Shown one piece after another: positions 44,255 to 53,304 of a stretch of DNA of 64,000 nt (position 1 is its first letter; each line of letters begins with the position of its first letter). Origin of the DNA: Shewanella sp. KX20019 (lineage in GTDB: Bacteria > Pseudomonadota > Gammaproteobacteria > Enterobacterales > Shewanellaceae); the NCBI RefSeq assembly GCF_016757755.1, contig NZ_CP068437.1:3596001-3660000 (forward strand), read 5' to 3'. A model generated the notes under the pieces. It did not search any database, was not told the origin of the DNA, and was given only the letters and a program-made list of their open reading frames with translations. Position numbers and translations under genes: made by a program.

Positions 44255-46215
44255 GAGGCTCTCCTTTGAGCAAGATCAGTGTCCAACGCCGCGCTAGCAT
44301 CAATAACGGTTGCCACGTTTAACTGGGTTTTAATACGGGATTTGCTGCCGTCTTGGAAGGTGATCACGGTATCAATATCAACATGGGGCTTATCGCTATA
44401 GATAGACTCAATAATGTCGGCGTACTTGTCTGCAATCACGCCGCGGCGTACTTTACGCGTACGGGTAAGCTCACCATCATCGGCATCAAGCTCTTTATAT
44501 AACAATATGAATTTATTTATTTTTTGCGCATCTGGCAGCGATTGATTGACGATTTCAATCTCTTTGGTGAGCTGCTGATACACTTCAGGTAAACTCGACA
44601 AGTTGGTGTAGTTTGTAAATGCCAATCCTTGCTGTTCAGCCCACTTTGAGACGATGCTAAAGCGGATACACAAGATGGCAGAAAGGAAAGGTTTGTCTTT
44701 ACCGAGAATGACTGCTTCACCAATAAATGAAGAGAACTTCAATTTGTTTTCAATATATTGCGGTGAGTATTGGATCCCTTGACTGGTTTTAGCTAAATCC
44801 TTGATTCGGTCAATCACCACAAGATGCCCTGAAGGCTTGAAATAACCGGCGTCTCCAGTGTGCATCCAGCCATCTTTAACGTCTTCGTCAAATGCGGCTT
44901 GGTCGCCTAGGTAGCCATTGAACATACCCACTGTTTTAGCGATGACCTCACCTACCCCTTCGCTATCGGTATTGATCACCTGCAATTGGGCGGTATCGAA
45001 TGCCACCCCGACACTGTCGTAGTCGACATCATCTTGATGATGAATGGTATAAGCGCCACACATCTCAGTCTGGCCATATAGCTGACGCAATGGCACCCCA
45101 ATACTCTGGAAGAATTTGAAGGTATCGGGCCCCATTGCGGCGCCACCCGTGGCGGCGGATTTCAAGAATGAAAAACCTAATCTGTCACGCAATGCTTTCA
45201 TTAAAATGGCATCCGCCAAGGTCGAACGTTTTCCCTTAGCGAGTGCGTTTTCGGCACGTTTCATCGCAAACTCAAATAATCTCTTTTTCAGCGGCGTTGA
45301 ATCCATCATCCGCGCTTGAACATCGGCTAAAATCCCCTCCCAAACACGGGGTGCCAGTAGAACGAAGCTTGGACCTATTTCGCGAAGATCCGCCATCATG
45401 GTTTCTTGCTCTTCGACAAAGTTAACGATTTGTCGGGCAATTAACGCCTGCCCTACGGCATATACCTGCTCCATGATCCAAGGCAGCGGCAGTACTGACA
45501 CGTAGTTATCACCTGGGTCTCTGGGATCGGCACGCAGATATGAGCAACAATGTTCGATAAACTTGCTGCCTTGGAGTAAGACTATTTTAGGCTTTGAAGT
45601 GGTACCGGAAGTGGTGCAATAAATAGCGATGCTCTCGGGTTTTCCGGCATCGACTAGTGCGTCGTAGCTTTGCGGGTTTTTCTTATCTAACTGCTGCCCA
45701 GTTTTGTATACATCTTCGATGTTGATTAAGCGTGGGTCGTTATATTTGCGCATCCCCCTTGGATCGCAATAAACAATATATTTTACCGCCGGGATTTGAT
45801 CGCCAAGCTCAAGCAGTTTGTCACACTGCTCTTCATCTTCCGCTATTACCACCTGCGCATTACTGCGATTCAGTAAATAAGCGACCTCTTCATGCATTGA
45901 GTCTTGATAGATCCCCAGCGAATAACAACTCATTGCATGGGCGGCAACTTCGCCCCAAACCCACTCGGGTCGGTTATCACCAAGTAGTGCTATCGTCGCT
46001 TCAGCTTCGATACCCAAATGACGCAGAGTCAGGGACAGCCATTTCACACGGTTGTGATAATCGAACCAGCTAAATTCACTCCAAATGCCAAACTCTTTCT
46101 CGCGCATAGCGATGTCATCAGGCCACAACGTGGCGTTATGGCGTAGAATTTTAGGAAAGGTATCCATGTCGCCCATCTCAAAGCGACCTGCCGGTGATTG
46201 ATTGTCTGTTTTCAT
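44251..46215 (-). CDS. AMP-forming acyl-CoA synthetase (long-chain FadD15-like)
   Basis: 654 residues of the ANL superfamily. P-loop 'IYCTTSGTTSKPKIV', A5 motif 'RQLYGQTEMCGAY', A7 'GWMHTGDAGYF', A8 'VIDRIKDLAKTSQG' and the C-terminal 'YIENKLK'. It activates a carboxylic acid to acyl-CoA. The size and motifs resemble long-chain ligases of the FadD15 type found inside Liv operons. Its ends overlap livG (1 bp) and livH (4 bp), so uptake and CoA activation are tied together. Confidence 0.88.
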   Translation of the reverse strand: MKTDNQSPAGRFEMGDMDTFPKILRHNATLWPDDIAMREKEFGIWSEFSWFDYHNRVKWLSLTLRHLGIEAEATIALLGDNRPEWVWGEVAAHAMSCYSLGIYQDSMHEEVAYLLNRSNAQVVIAEDEEQCDKLLELGDQIPAVKYIVYCDPRGMRKYNDPRLINIEDVYKTGQQLDKKNPQSYDALVDAGKPESIAIYCTTSGTTSKPKIVLLQGSKFIEHCCSYLRADPRDPGDNYVSVLPLPWIMEQVYAVGQALIARQIVNFVEEQETMMADLREIGPSFVLLAPRVWEGILADVQARMMDSTPLKKRLFEFAMKRAENALAKGKRSTLADAILMKALRDRLGFSFLKSAATGGAAMGPDTFKFFQSIGVPLRQLYGQTEMCGAYTIHHQDDVDYDSVGVAFDTAQLQVINTDSEGVGEVIAKTVGMFNGYLGDQAAFDEDVKDGWMHTGDAGYFKPSGHLVVIDRIKDLAKTSQGIQYSPQYIENKLKFSSFIGEAVILGKDKPFLSAILCIRFSIVSKWAEQQGLAFTNYTNLSSLPEVYQQLTKEIEIVNQSLPDAQKINKFILLYKELDADDGELTRTRKVRRGVIADKYADIIESIYSDKPHVDIDTVITFQDGSKSRIKTQLNVATVIDASAALDTDLAQRRAS

Positions 46216-47018
46216 TAGCCCACCTCTTGTAATTGCTCGTTATCATCTAAGCCTAAATAGGCCTGTCTAACGTGCTCGTTGGCCATCACCTCATCGGGTA
46301 AACCACTGACGAGTTTCTTACCAAAATCGAGTACCATCACTTGATGAGAGATATCCATAACAACCCCCATATCATGCTCAATCATGACAACCGTAATACC
46401 GAACTCTTCATTGAGATCCAAGATATAGCGCGCCATATCCTCCTTCTCTTCTAGGTTCATTCCGGCCATAGGTTCATCTAATAGAATTAGCTTGGGGTTG
46501 AGTGCGATAGCACGGGCTAGCTCGACACGCTTACGCAGGCCATAAGATAGGGTGCCAGCAATCGATTTGCGCACGTGGGATATATCGAGAAAATCGATGA
46601 TCTCCTCCACCTGGCGACGATGCTTAAGCTCCTCTTTTTGAGCGGGAGATGCCCAGTAGAGTGGACCAGTTAACCAGTTGTTTTTCATCTGGTGATGTCG
46701 GCCAACCATGATGTTGTCGAGGACCGACATATGGCCAAATAGTGCGAGGTTTTGAAAGGTACGGCCTATACCCAAATCGGCGCGGTCATTTGGGCGTAAA
46801 TGGGTCACTTCCTGATTATCAAATTGAATACTGCCCTCATAAGGGCGGTAGCGACCTGAAATACAGTTGAGCATTGAGGTTTTACCCGCGCCATTTGGGC
46901 CGATAATCGAAAACACCGCCCCTTTCTCAACTTCAAAGCTCACATCGGTTAATGCCTTAACACCACCAAATGCCAATGAGATCTGTTCAACTTTTAATAT
47001 TTTATCTGTCACACCCAT
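46215..47018 (-). CDS. livG: Branched-chain-type ABC transporter ATPase (LivG-like)
   Basis: 267 residues. Walker A 'GPNGAGKTS', signature 'LSYGLRKRVELARAI', Walker B 'LILLDEPMAGMN', H-loop 'IEHDMGVVMDI'. First gene of the seven-gene operon livG-ligase-livH-livM-SBP-livF-PaaK. The 160-bp gap up to the porin gene may hold a promoter, or the porin may be read through. Confidence 0.92.
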   Translation of the reverse strand: MGVTDKILKVEQISLAFGGVKALTDVSFEVEKGAVFSIIGPNGAGKTSMLNCISGRYRPYEGSIQFDNQEVTHLRPNDRADLGIGRTFQNLALFGHMSVLDNIMVGRHHQMKNNWLTGPLYWASPAQKEELKHRRQVEEIIDFLDISHVRKSIAGTLSYGLRKRVELARAIALNPKLILLDEPMAGMNLEEKEDMARYILDLNEEFGITVVMIEHDMGVVMDISHQVMVLDFGKKLVSGLPDEVMANEHVRQAYLGLDDNEQLQEVG

Positions 47019-47177
47019 ACTCCTTTAAACTGCACATACCGTTTTAATCGTTAGGCTCAAACTAGCTTGAGCATTAGCGTTAAACGACTGTCATGGGTAA
47101 CCAACAACGGGGTTTACAAACATTACTCTGCACAAAATAGCTAAGGCAGATGAGTAAGCTCAGCTGCCATATAACGG

Positions 47178-48218
47178 CTACAGTGCGTAACGGAATGAAA
47201 GCTGAGCGTAGTCTGAGTCGACATCTTGGTCGCCAATTTCAAAATTGCCGACTTCGATACCAATCGCTAGCTGGGGTGTTAAGTTTTGAAATAGGTTGAC
47301 GCTCCATTGACTGCGCTCGGCCTCGGCGATATCAGTTTCAACACGGCCATAAAGCACGGTACTTCTCAATGTGTCAGTCCAGTAGTGACGATATGCCGCC
47401 AAATAAGAAGTGGTATTTTCAACCTCCTCGCCAATTAAATCACTCGCGGCACCGACACCAACATAACGGCCGATTTCACCTTGATGGAATTGAAAGCGCA
47501 GATCGTCTTTACCAAAGGTTTTGATTCGACCCGCTATAGAGCCACCGAAGGCTGTTTCGCTATTACCCTCTGTCGTATTTAGATTTCGACCAAGTGCAGA
47601 CAATGAGATGTTGCCCCAATCGCCTTTGAAGTTATAGCGAGCAACCACATCGGGGAGATCATCATTAGCGGTGTCACCACCGACACTCTCAGGATTTTCT
47701 ATCGATACTTGAAAGTCACCGATGTCGTAGCGGACCTGCCCTTGACGAATAAACGCAAGGCCGACTGTCGCACCAGCAAAGTCAGCTGTTTCAGGAATGG
47801 CGCTGGTGTTCATAAAGGTGGTCCAGGTTTGCCCCACCGTTAAACCGTCATACTTAATAAACGCATGACGTAATCTTGGGTTAGCAGAGTTCGACACCAC
47901 CTGATTACCGCCACCACCGAGAAAGTCCATTTCAATAAAGCCCATCACGTCGCCATGAACATATTTAGTATTAAAACGTGATTCATTGGCAAAAATACGA
48001 AATTGAGATGCACTCTCCTGTAGTGGAGCACCAGTACCAATCCAAAAGTCACGATAACCAACATCACCGCTGACATAGCGCGCATCGACTTTAATGTAAC
48101 CACCGAAGGTTAATTTTCCATCATCACCAACTTCAAATTCATAACTCGCAGCAGCGGAGCCTGCTAATAAACACAATGAAGCCGCCAATGTAATTTTTTT
48201 AATTTTTGAAATGAGCAT
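47178..48218 (-). CDS. DcaP-like outer-membrane porin
   Basis: 346 residues. Signal peptide about 1-24 ('AGSAAASYE'), then a beta-barrel starting 'GKLTFGGYIKVDARY' and ending in a C-terminal aromatic strand ('YAQLSFRYAL'). 'ANESRFNTKY', 'GFIEMDFLG', 'RLRHAFIKYDGLTVGQTWTTF' and the 'RQGQVRYD' block resemble DcaP porins, which pass dicarboxylic and other organic anions. Likely the outer-membrane entry for the ABC substrate. It diverges from the CrbS-like sensor gene; palindromic sites lie between. Confidence 0.8.
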   Translation of the reverse strand: MLISKIKKITLAASLCLLAGSAAASYEFEVGDDGKLTFGGYIKVDARYVSGDVGYRDFWIGTGAPLQESASQFRIFANESRFNTKYVHGDVMGFIEMDFLGGGGNQVVSNSANPRLRHAFIKYDGLTVGQTWTTFMNTSAIPETADFAGATVGLAFIRQGQVRYDIGDFQVSIENPESVGGDTANDDLPDVVARYNFKGDWGNISLSALGRNLNTTEGNSETAFGGSIAGRIKTFGKDDLRFQFHQGEIGRYVGVGAASDLIGEEVENTTSYLAAYRHYWTDTLRSTVLYGRVETDIAEAERSQWSVNLFQNLTPQLAIGIEVGNFEIGDQDVDSDYAQLSFRYAL

Positions 48219-48278
48219 CTTTTATCCCCTTTAATGTCTGCACTCAAGATGAAGAAATAAAGCGGTTTACTCAATTAT

Positions 48279-48361
48279 GTATTGGTATTAGTGCAGCAGT
48301 ATTAATACGTTAGCTTTAATACGTGCGGATTAATCAATCGGTATTAATACCGATTGATTAA
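48279..48361. promoter_or_regulatory. Cluster of GTATTAATAC palindromes between porin and sensor genes
   Basis: A perfect 32-bp palindrome covers 48330-48361 (left half TTAATCAATCGGTATT, right half its complement). Its centre GTATTAATAC (48341-48350) recurs at 48299-48308, with partial copies GTATTGGTATTAG (from 48279) and TTTAATACGTG (about 48315). The region is 61 bp or more upstream of the porin and 126 bp upstream of the sensor gene, fitting operators for a dimeric activator. Confidence 0.6.
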
Positions 48362-48486
48362 GACTTAAGTCGATAGCCTTCACCAACCTAATGTAGACAA
48401 AATATGTTATGTTAATTTTCATAACAATTAAGGGTTACCTCGCTTATTAAAGCGGGGGTTTCCTAATAAAAAGGTATGACGACAGC

Positions 48487-51400
48487 ATGTTTCCTAATTG
48501 GCTATTAGTGACGATTAGTATTAGCTATATTGGTTTGCTTTTTTTGATGGCATTTCTAGGTGATAGATACCGGGAAAAGCTGTTTAAGCAGCAACATACA
48601 ATCATCTATTCACTCTCTCTTGGCGTCTATTGTACCTCCTGGGGGTTTCTTGGCACCGCCGGTCAAGCGGCGAGTAATTCATTCTCATATCTGCCGGTTT
48701 ATATCGCTCCCATTCTACTGTTTATGTTCGCTTGGCCTTTCATTCAGCGCATTATCAGGGTGTGTCTCAAACTCAATATAACTTCTATCGCAGATCTATT
48801 AGCGGCGCGGTTTGGTAAGTCGCAACTATTAGCTATGGTCGTCACCTTTGTTGCCCTATTTGGCACCTTGCCGTATATCGCGCTGCAGCTAAAAGCCATT
48901 GTGAACTCCTATGAGATTTTAAGACAAGATCACCTATTATCATCTTGGCAACTCGGCCTAGTTGTCAGCTTGATTTTGGCCGGGTTTACCATCATCTTTG
49001 GCGTTAGAGCCATTGATGTCACCGAGCGCCATCCAGGAATGATGCTTGCTATCGCCTTTGAGTCTTTCGTCAAGCTTATCGCCTACCTCACCATCGGTAT
49101 TTTTGTATCTTTCTTTCTGTTTGATTCACCGATGGATATTTGGCGTCAAGCGACTGAAGCTTCATCTGTAACCACTGAGTTTACCTATCCCAATATGGTA
49201 TCGATGTTCGGATTACTGTTTATTGTTATGTCGGCATTTCTCTGTCTACCACGACAGTTCCAAGTATTAATTGTTGAACTCAAAGAGCAAAAACATGCCA
49301 TTTGGAGCCGCTGGACCTTTCCACTTTATATTCTCGTTTTTGCTTTTTTTGCCACGCCGTTAGGCCAAGCTGGCAATATTCTCTACGGCGACTCCCTACA
49401 GAGCGATGCTTATGTGCTGTTTCTCCCCGCTTTTAGTGGTGCAGCGTGGCTCGGATTGTTTAGCTTTTTAGGGGCGATATCCGCTGCCAGTTCCATGGTT
49501 ATCATCTCAACTATTGCGCTGAGTACCATGCTGAGTAATGAAGTGGTTTTCCCGACACTTTTTAAAGTGAGTAACATACAGAGTACCGATTTCCATAAAT
49601 TTCGTTCTCATCTGCTCAATATTCGTAAAGGACTTATTCTATTTGTTATTTTCCTAAGCTATGGCATGTTCCTGTTAGCACCACCCGATACGTTAGCATC
49701 ATTAGGAGAGGTCGCATTTGGCGCTATCGCGCAAATTGGCCCAGCCCTCTTTGCAGCTTTCCTATGGCGAAGAGTCACTCTCATTGGCGTATTAGCGGGG
49801 ATAATTTGTGGTTTTTCACTGTGGCTAGCACTCAACTTGTTGCCGCAGTTAGGCCTCTATAACCACCCATTTTCCGAGAGCGAATACTCAATGACGACGA
49901 TGGCGACCCTGATAGGACTATTTGTCAATATCGCTATGATATGGATAGTCTCTTCATTTACTCGCCAAAGTGTTCATGAGCAGATGCAAACAGCCCATTT
50001 TATTGAACGTCCGGCTCTAGGGAAGTTGCAACCCACTGTACCTAAATACATTAATCCGACAGAGTTAGAGTTACTCGTCGCTCGCTTTGTCGGCAAGGAT
50101 AAGGCCACACAAGGATTTCACGCTTTCTTCTCAACTCAAGAGCAACCTATAGCCGATAAAACCACTCACAACCAAGCGCTCATCTTCTATACCGAGAATA
50201 TGCTAGCCAGCGTCATGGGCTCAGCTTCTGCGAGACTCGTGATCTCTTGCGCGCTCAATGGCCGTGATATTGCTATCGAAGATGTGGCACAATTAGTCGA
50301 GGAAGCCTCTAGCCACCGCACCGAATTTAGTCGTTCAGTACTACATAGCGCGATCGAAAACGCCAGTGAAGGGATCTCAGTGATCGACAGAGAACTCAAC
50401 TTAGTCGCCTGGAATCAACACTATTTAAAGCTCTTTAATTACCCAGAAGAACTGGTTTATATTGGTTGCCCCGTCAAGCAGCTGATTGAATTTAACCTGA
50501 GTCATGACCACAGATTTAAACATGATTTAGCATTGCAAGTTGAACGCCGTTTAGCATATCTTCGCCAAGGCAGTCGCCACAGTACTGAGCGACTGCAACC
50601 CGGTGGGAAAACCATAAGAATTGAAGGAAATCCAATACCGGATGGCGGCTTTGTGATGATATTTTCTGATATCACCATGTATCGAGAAGCTGAAAAATTA
50701 CTCAAAGAAAAAAATCTCGATTTAGAAGCCAGAGTCTATGAGCGTACCAAAAAACTAGAGCAAGCAAACCTTAGCCTTGAGCATTCCAACCAAGAGCTGG
50801 CGGTGGCATTACAGAAGGTGGAACAAGCACACCAAAAGAAGAGCCAATACCTAAAAGCCTGCAGTCACGATCTACTGCAACCCTTATCAGCGGCAAGGTT
50901 GTTCTCCTCTGCTTTTGTTCAAAGTGGCCGGCTCTCCAGTAAACAGAAGCAACAAATGGGTTATATCGACAACTCATTGCAAGTGGCCAATGAACTGCTG
51001 CTGGACTTAAACGAAATATCTCGCATAGAAAGCGGCACCATAGTACCGGAAATTACCGAGTTTGCCTTGCAGGAGGTGATCGATTCGCTCGTCGATGAGT
51101 TTGGTGCAATTGCAGCAACAGAAGGTGTGAAATTCAAACATATCAATACCCAACTATGGGTCAGCAGTGACAAAGTACTGCTTAGACGTATCTTGCAGAA
51201 CCTTGTCAGCAATGCATTTAGATATGCCGGCAAAGGTAAGATTTTGCTGGGGTATCGTCGCATACAAGGCGGTATATCGATTCAAGTCGTCGATGACGGC
51301 CCCGGGATCCCCGCCGAAAAACAAGCCGTTATTTTTGAGCAGTTTACTCGGTTACAGCACTCGGGTCATGAGGGGGTTAATGGACTCGGGTTGGGCCTCA

Positions 51401-51981
51401 ATATTGCCCAAGGATTAGCCTCCTTGTTATCGCATCAACTAACACTCTCATCAAAAGTTAATCGCGGCAGTATATTCAGCCTGCAGTTAAAAACGGTATT
51501 AGCAAAGGCTGAGCCTGTCATGGAGGCCCCAGCGAATATCCTGACTCTGAATGGCGTCCACGTATTGTGTGTTGATAATGACCCGAATGTCCTCGCCGGG
51601 ATGGTTGAACTGCTCCATGGTTGGAAATGCCATGTCTATCAAGCGGTATCAGCACAGCAAGCCAAGGCTCAATTTTCAAAACACGCCCATAAGATTGACA
51701 TTGTACTGATGGATTATCAGCTTGAAGACAATCAAAATGGATTAGATTTAATGGCTGAGCTGCAAGGCCTATCAGACCTACCAGTTCCCGCTATTTTGAT
51801 CACTGCAACCATTGACGAAGCTGTCGTCAATAGGGCTAAAGATCAAGGTTACGGTTATCTACGCAAGATAATTAAACCTATCGCGCTACGGGCGGTGATG
51901 AGCGCCACGTTAGCAACAAGCTTACGGACAAACTATGCCGCATCGGCGACAACGCATTTCAGTACTGAGGAGGAGAAATAA
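48487..51981 (+). CDS. crbS: CrbS-like hybrid sensor kinase with sodium:solute symporter domain
   Basis: 1164 residues. The first 500 or so form a 13-helix SSS (PutP-like) transporter domain, followed by a linker (about 540-620), a PAS domain (about 625-720, 'ASEGISVIDRELNLVAWNQ'), a coiled coil, HisKA with phospho-His794 in 'CSHDLLQPLSAARL', HATPase ('NLVSNAFRYAGKG', 'DDGPGI', 'GLGLGLNIA') and a C-terminal receiver with Asp1076 in 'VLMDYQLEDN'. This layout is that of CrbS/MxtR, which with CrbR controls acetate and related carbon use. It diverges from the porin/ABC cluster, its likely target. Confidence 0.85.
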   Translation: MFPNWLLVTISISYIGLLFLMAFLGDRYREKLFKQQHTIIYSLSLGVYCTSWGFLGTAGQAASNSFSYLPVYIAPILLFMFAWPFIQRIIRVCLKLNITSIADLLAARFGKSQLLAMVVTFVALFGTLPYIALQLKAIVNSYEILRQDHLLSSWQLGLVVSLILAGFTIIFGVRAIDVTERHPGMMLAIAFESFVKLIAYLTIGIFVSFFLFDSPMDIWRQATEASSVTTEFTYPNMVSMFGLLFIVMSAFLCLPRQFQVLIVELKEQKHAIWSRWTFPLYILVFAFFATPLGQAGNILYGDSLQSDAYVLFLPAFSGAAWLGLFSFLGAISAASSMVIISTIALSTMLSNEVVFPTLFKVSNIQSTDFHKFRSHLLNIRKGLILFVIFLSYGMFLLAPPDTLASLGEVAFGAIAQIGPALFAAFLWRRVTLIGVLAGIICGFSLWLALNLLPQLGLYNHPFSESEYSMTTMATLIGLFVNIAMIWIVSSFTRQSVHEQMQTAHFIERPALGKLQPTVPKYINPTELELLVARFVGKDKATQGFHAFFSTQEQPIADKTTHNQALIFYTENMLASVMGSASARLVISCALNGRDIAIEDVAQLVEEASSHRTEFSRSVLHSAIENASEGISVIDRELNLVAWNQHYLKLFNYPEELVYIGCPVKQLIEFNLSHDHRFKHDLALQVERRLAYLRQGSRHSTERLQPGGKTIRIEGNPIPDGGFVMIFSDITMYREAEKLLKEKNLDLEARVYERTKKLEQANLSLEHSNQELAVALQKVEQAHQKKSQYLKACSHDLLQPLSAARLFSSAFVQSGRLSSKQKQQMGYIDNSLQVANELLLDLNEISRIESGTIVPEITEFALQEVIDSLVDEFGAIAATEGVKFKHINTQLWVSSDKVLLRRILQNLVSNAFRYAGKGKILLGYRRIQGGISIQVVDDGPGIPAEKQAVIFEQFTRLQHSGHEGVNGLGLGLNIAQGLASLLSHQLTLSSKVNRGSIFSLQLKTVLAKAEPVMEAPANILTLNGVHVLCVDNDPNVLAGMVELLHGWKCHVYQAVSAQQAKAQFSKHAHKIDIVLMDYQLEDNQNGLDLMAELQGLSDLPVPAILITATIDEAVVNRAKDQGYGYLRKIIKPIALRAVMSATLATSLRTNYAASATTHFSTEEEK

Positions 51982-52011
51982 GCCAACAAGGAAATGTCGA
52001 CATAATGTGTA

Positions 52012-52278
52012 ATACCAATTCCATTAAATAGTTGCTCATTCAGCGGGAATTAAAATCACTTTAGACAAGCACGTGGGTTGTCGCTAATAGTTATTCTATA
52101 TCGAAAGCCACATGCGCTGTATTAAGGGATTTTAAACCTGCACGCAGTGAGCTTCTCAGGACGTTCACTGCTGCGTTACATTGTCTTAAAAGGGAGTAAC
52201 CATTTCTTCCACAATACGCCTTGAATTGAAAGCCCTGAGAAAGCTCTGAATTGATCACATCTTTAGTGGAATTGGTAT
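52012..52278. repeat. MITE-like element, copy 2
   Basis: 267 bp with terminal inverted repeats ATACCAATTCCATTAAA (52012-52028) and TTTAGTGGAATTGGTAT (52262-52278), one mismatch. No ORF. It fills most of the gap between the crbS-like stop and the end of the crbR-like gene. Aligns with the more decayed copy at 11405-11668. Confidence 0.8.
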
Positions 52279-52317
52279 AATATTAACCATCTACAATATG
52301 CACTATCGAACATTTTG

Positions 52318-52968
52318 CTAAGCTGTGAGTGTCGTCTTATCGAGCTGTAGCTGACTCATGGCAATAACCGCTTGAGTGCGTGTATGCACCCCTAGCTTTA
52401 AAAAAATGGCACTGGCATGGGCTTTAATAGTGGCTTCAGAAAGCCCTAACTCATAAGCAATTTGTTTGTTGAGTAGACCATCTGCAAACATCATCAATAT
52501 ACGGTGTTGTCTCGGTGACAAGCTGATAATTTTGCTCGTCATACTATCGGCTTCTATTGCTTCAATATTACTGCAGCCCGCAGGCATCCACTGTTGACCT
52601 GCAAGTATCGTTTTAATCGCTTTGACCATAATCTCAACTGACGTTGATTTAGGAATAAATCCCGCCGCCCCAAACGACATACTCTTGCCTACTGTGACTT
52701 TATCCTCCTGCCCAGAAATCACCACGACTCCCATTTGTGAGTGGCAATTACGGATATTGACTAGGGTATTAAACCCATGGGCTTTTGGAATATTAAGATC
52801 AAGTAACAGTAGATCAGCGTCTTGTTGCTGTAATATTTCATCGAGCTCTGCAATTGTCTCTGCTTCAAATAACCTCACATCTTCAAAGTGTGTGGTCAAT
52901 ATATTGACCAGTGCTTGTCTAAATAATGGATGGTCATCTGCTAATATTATTTTTAGTGGCTGTGACAT
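52318..52968 (-). CDS. crbR: CrbR-like LuxR/NarL-family response regulator
   Basis: 216 residues. Receiver domain (1-120) with the acidic pair in 'ILADDHPLFRQAL', phospho-Asp in 'LLLLDLNIPKAHG' and Lys in 'GFIPKSTS'; C-terminal LuxR helix-turn-helix (about 150-212: 'LSPRQHRILMMFADGLLNKQIAYELG'). It converges with the CrbS-like kinase across a MITE, and is the natural partner of that kinase. Regulates acetate/propionate use genes in relatives; here probably the porin and ABC operon. Confidence 0.85.
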   Translation of the reverse strand: MSQPLKIILADDHPLFRQALVNILTTHFEDVRLFEAETIAELDEILQQQDADLLLLDLNIPKAHGFNTLVNIRNCHSQMGVVVISGQEDKVTVGKSMSFGAAGFIPKSTSVEIMVKAIKTILAGQQWMPAGCSNIEAIEADSMTSKIISLSPRQHRILMMFADGLLNKQIAYELGLSEATIKAHASAIFLKLGVHTRTQAVIAMSQLQLDKTTLTA

Positions 52969-53304
52969 GTTTGATCCCTCATATGTACATTTTTTTAGTC
53001 TACTCCATTACCTCTTATTATCAACTCGCAACGATTCCTCGACCCTGCTAACAAATATAAATTTAACACTTTAATTACAATTAGATAGTCTAATAAGCAC
53101 CGTTAAGCCCTCATCATTTCCGTGCAACAACATAGACTTATTAACTAGGTAAATCTAACTAAAAATAAGCAGGTTCTCACATGAAATAGTGATCAACATA
53201 CTAATATTGTGGTAAAGCTTGTACATAAAGCGACTCTCACATATTCTAAATTCAGGGATAGTTTTCCAATAAGTTCTATTTTTCAATTGATAAGGATCGC
53301 CAAT
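52969..53304. other. Non-coding gap, nothing recognised
   Basis: 336 bp between divergent crbR-like and patatin genes, AT-rich. It must hold both promoters. I saw no strong inverted repeat, riboswitch or small gene. Confidence 0.4.

Noticed and set aside
53209..53304. GTG-started longer form of the patatin protein
   Set aside because: No ribosome site before the GTG, no family match in the extra 32 residues, and the TTG at 53305 has a good site and the family N-terminus.
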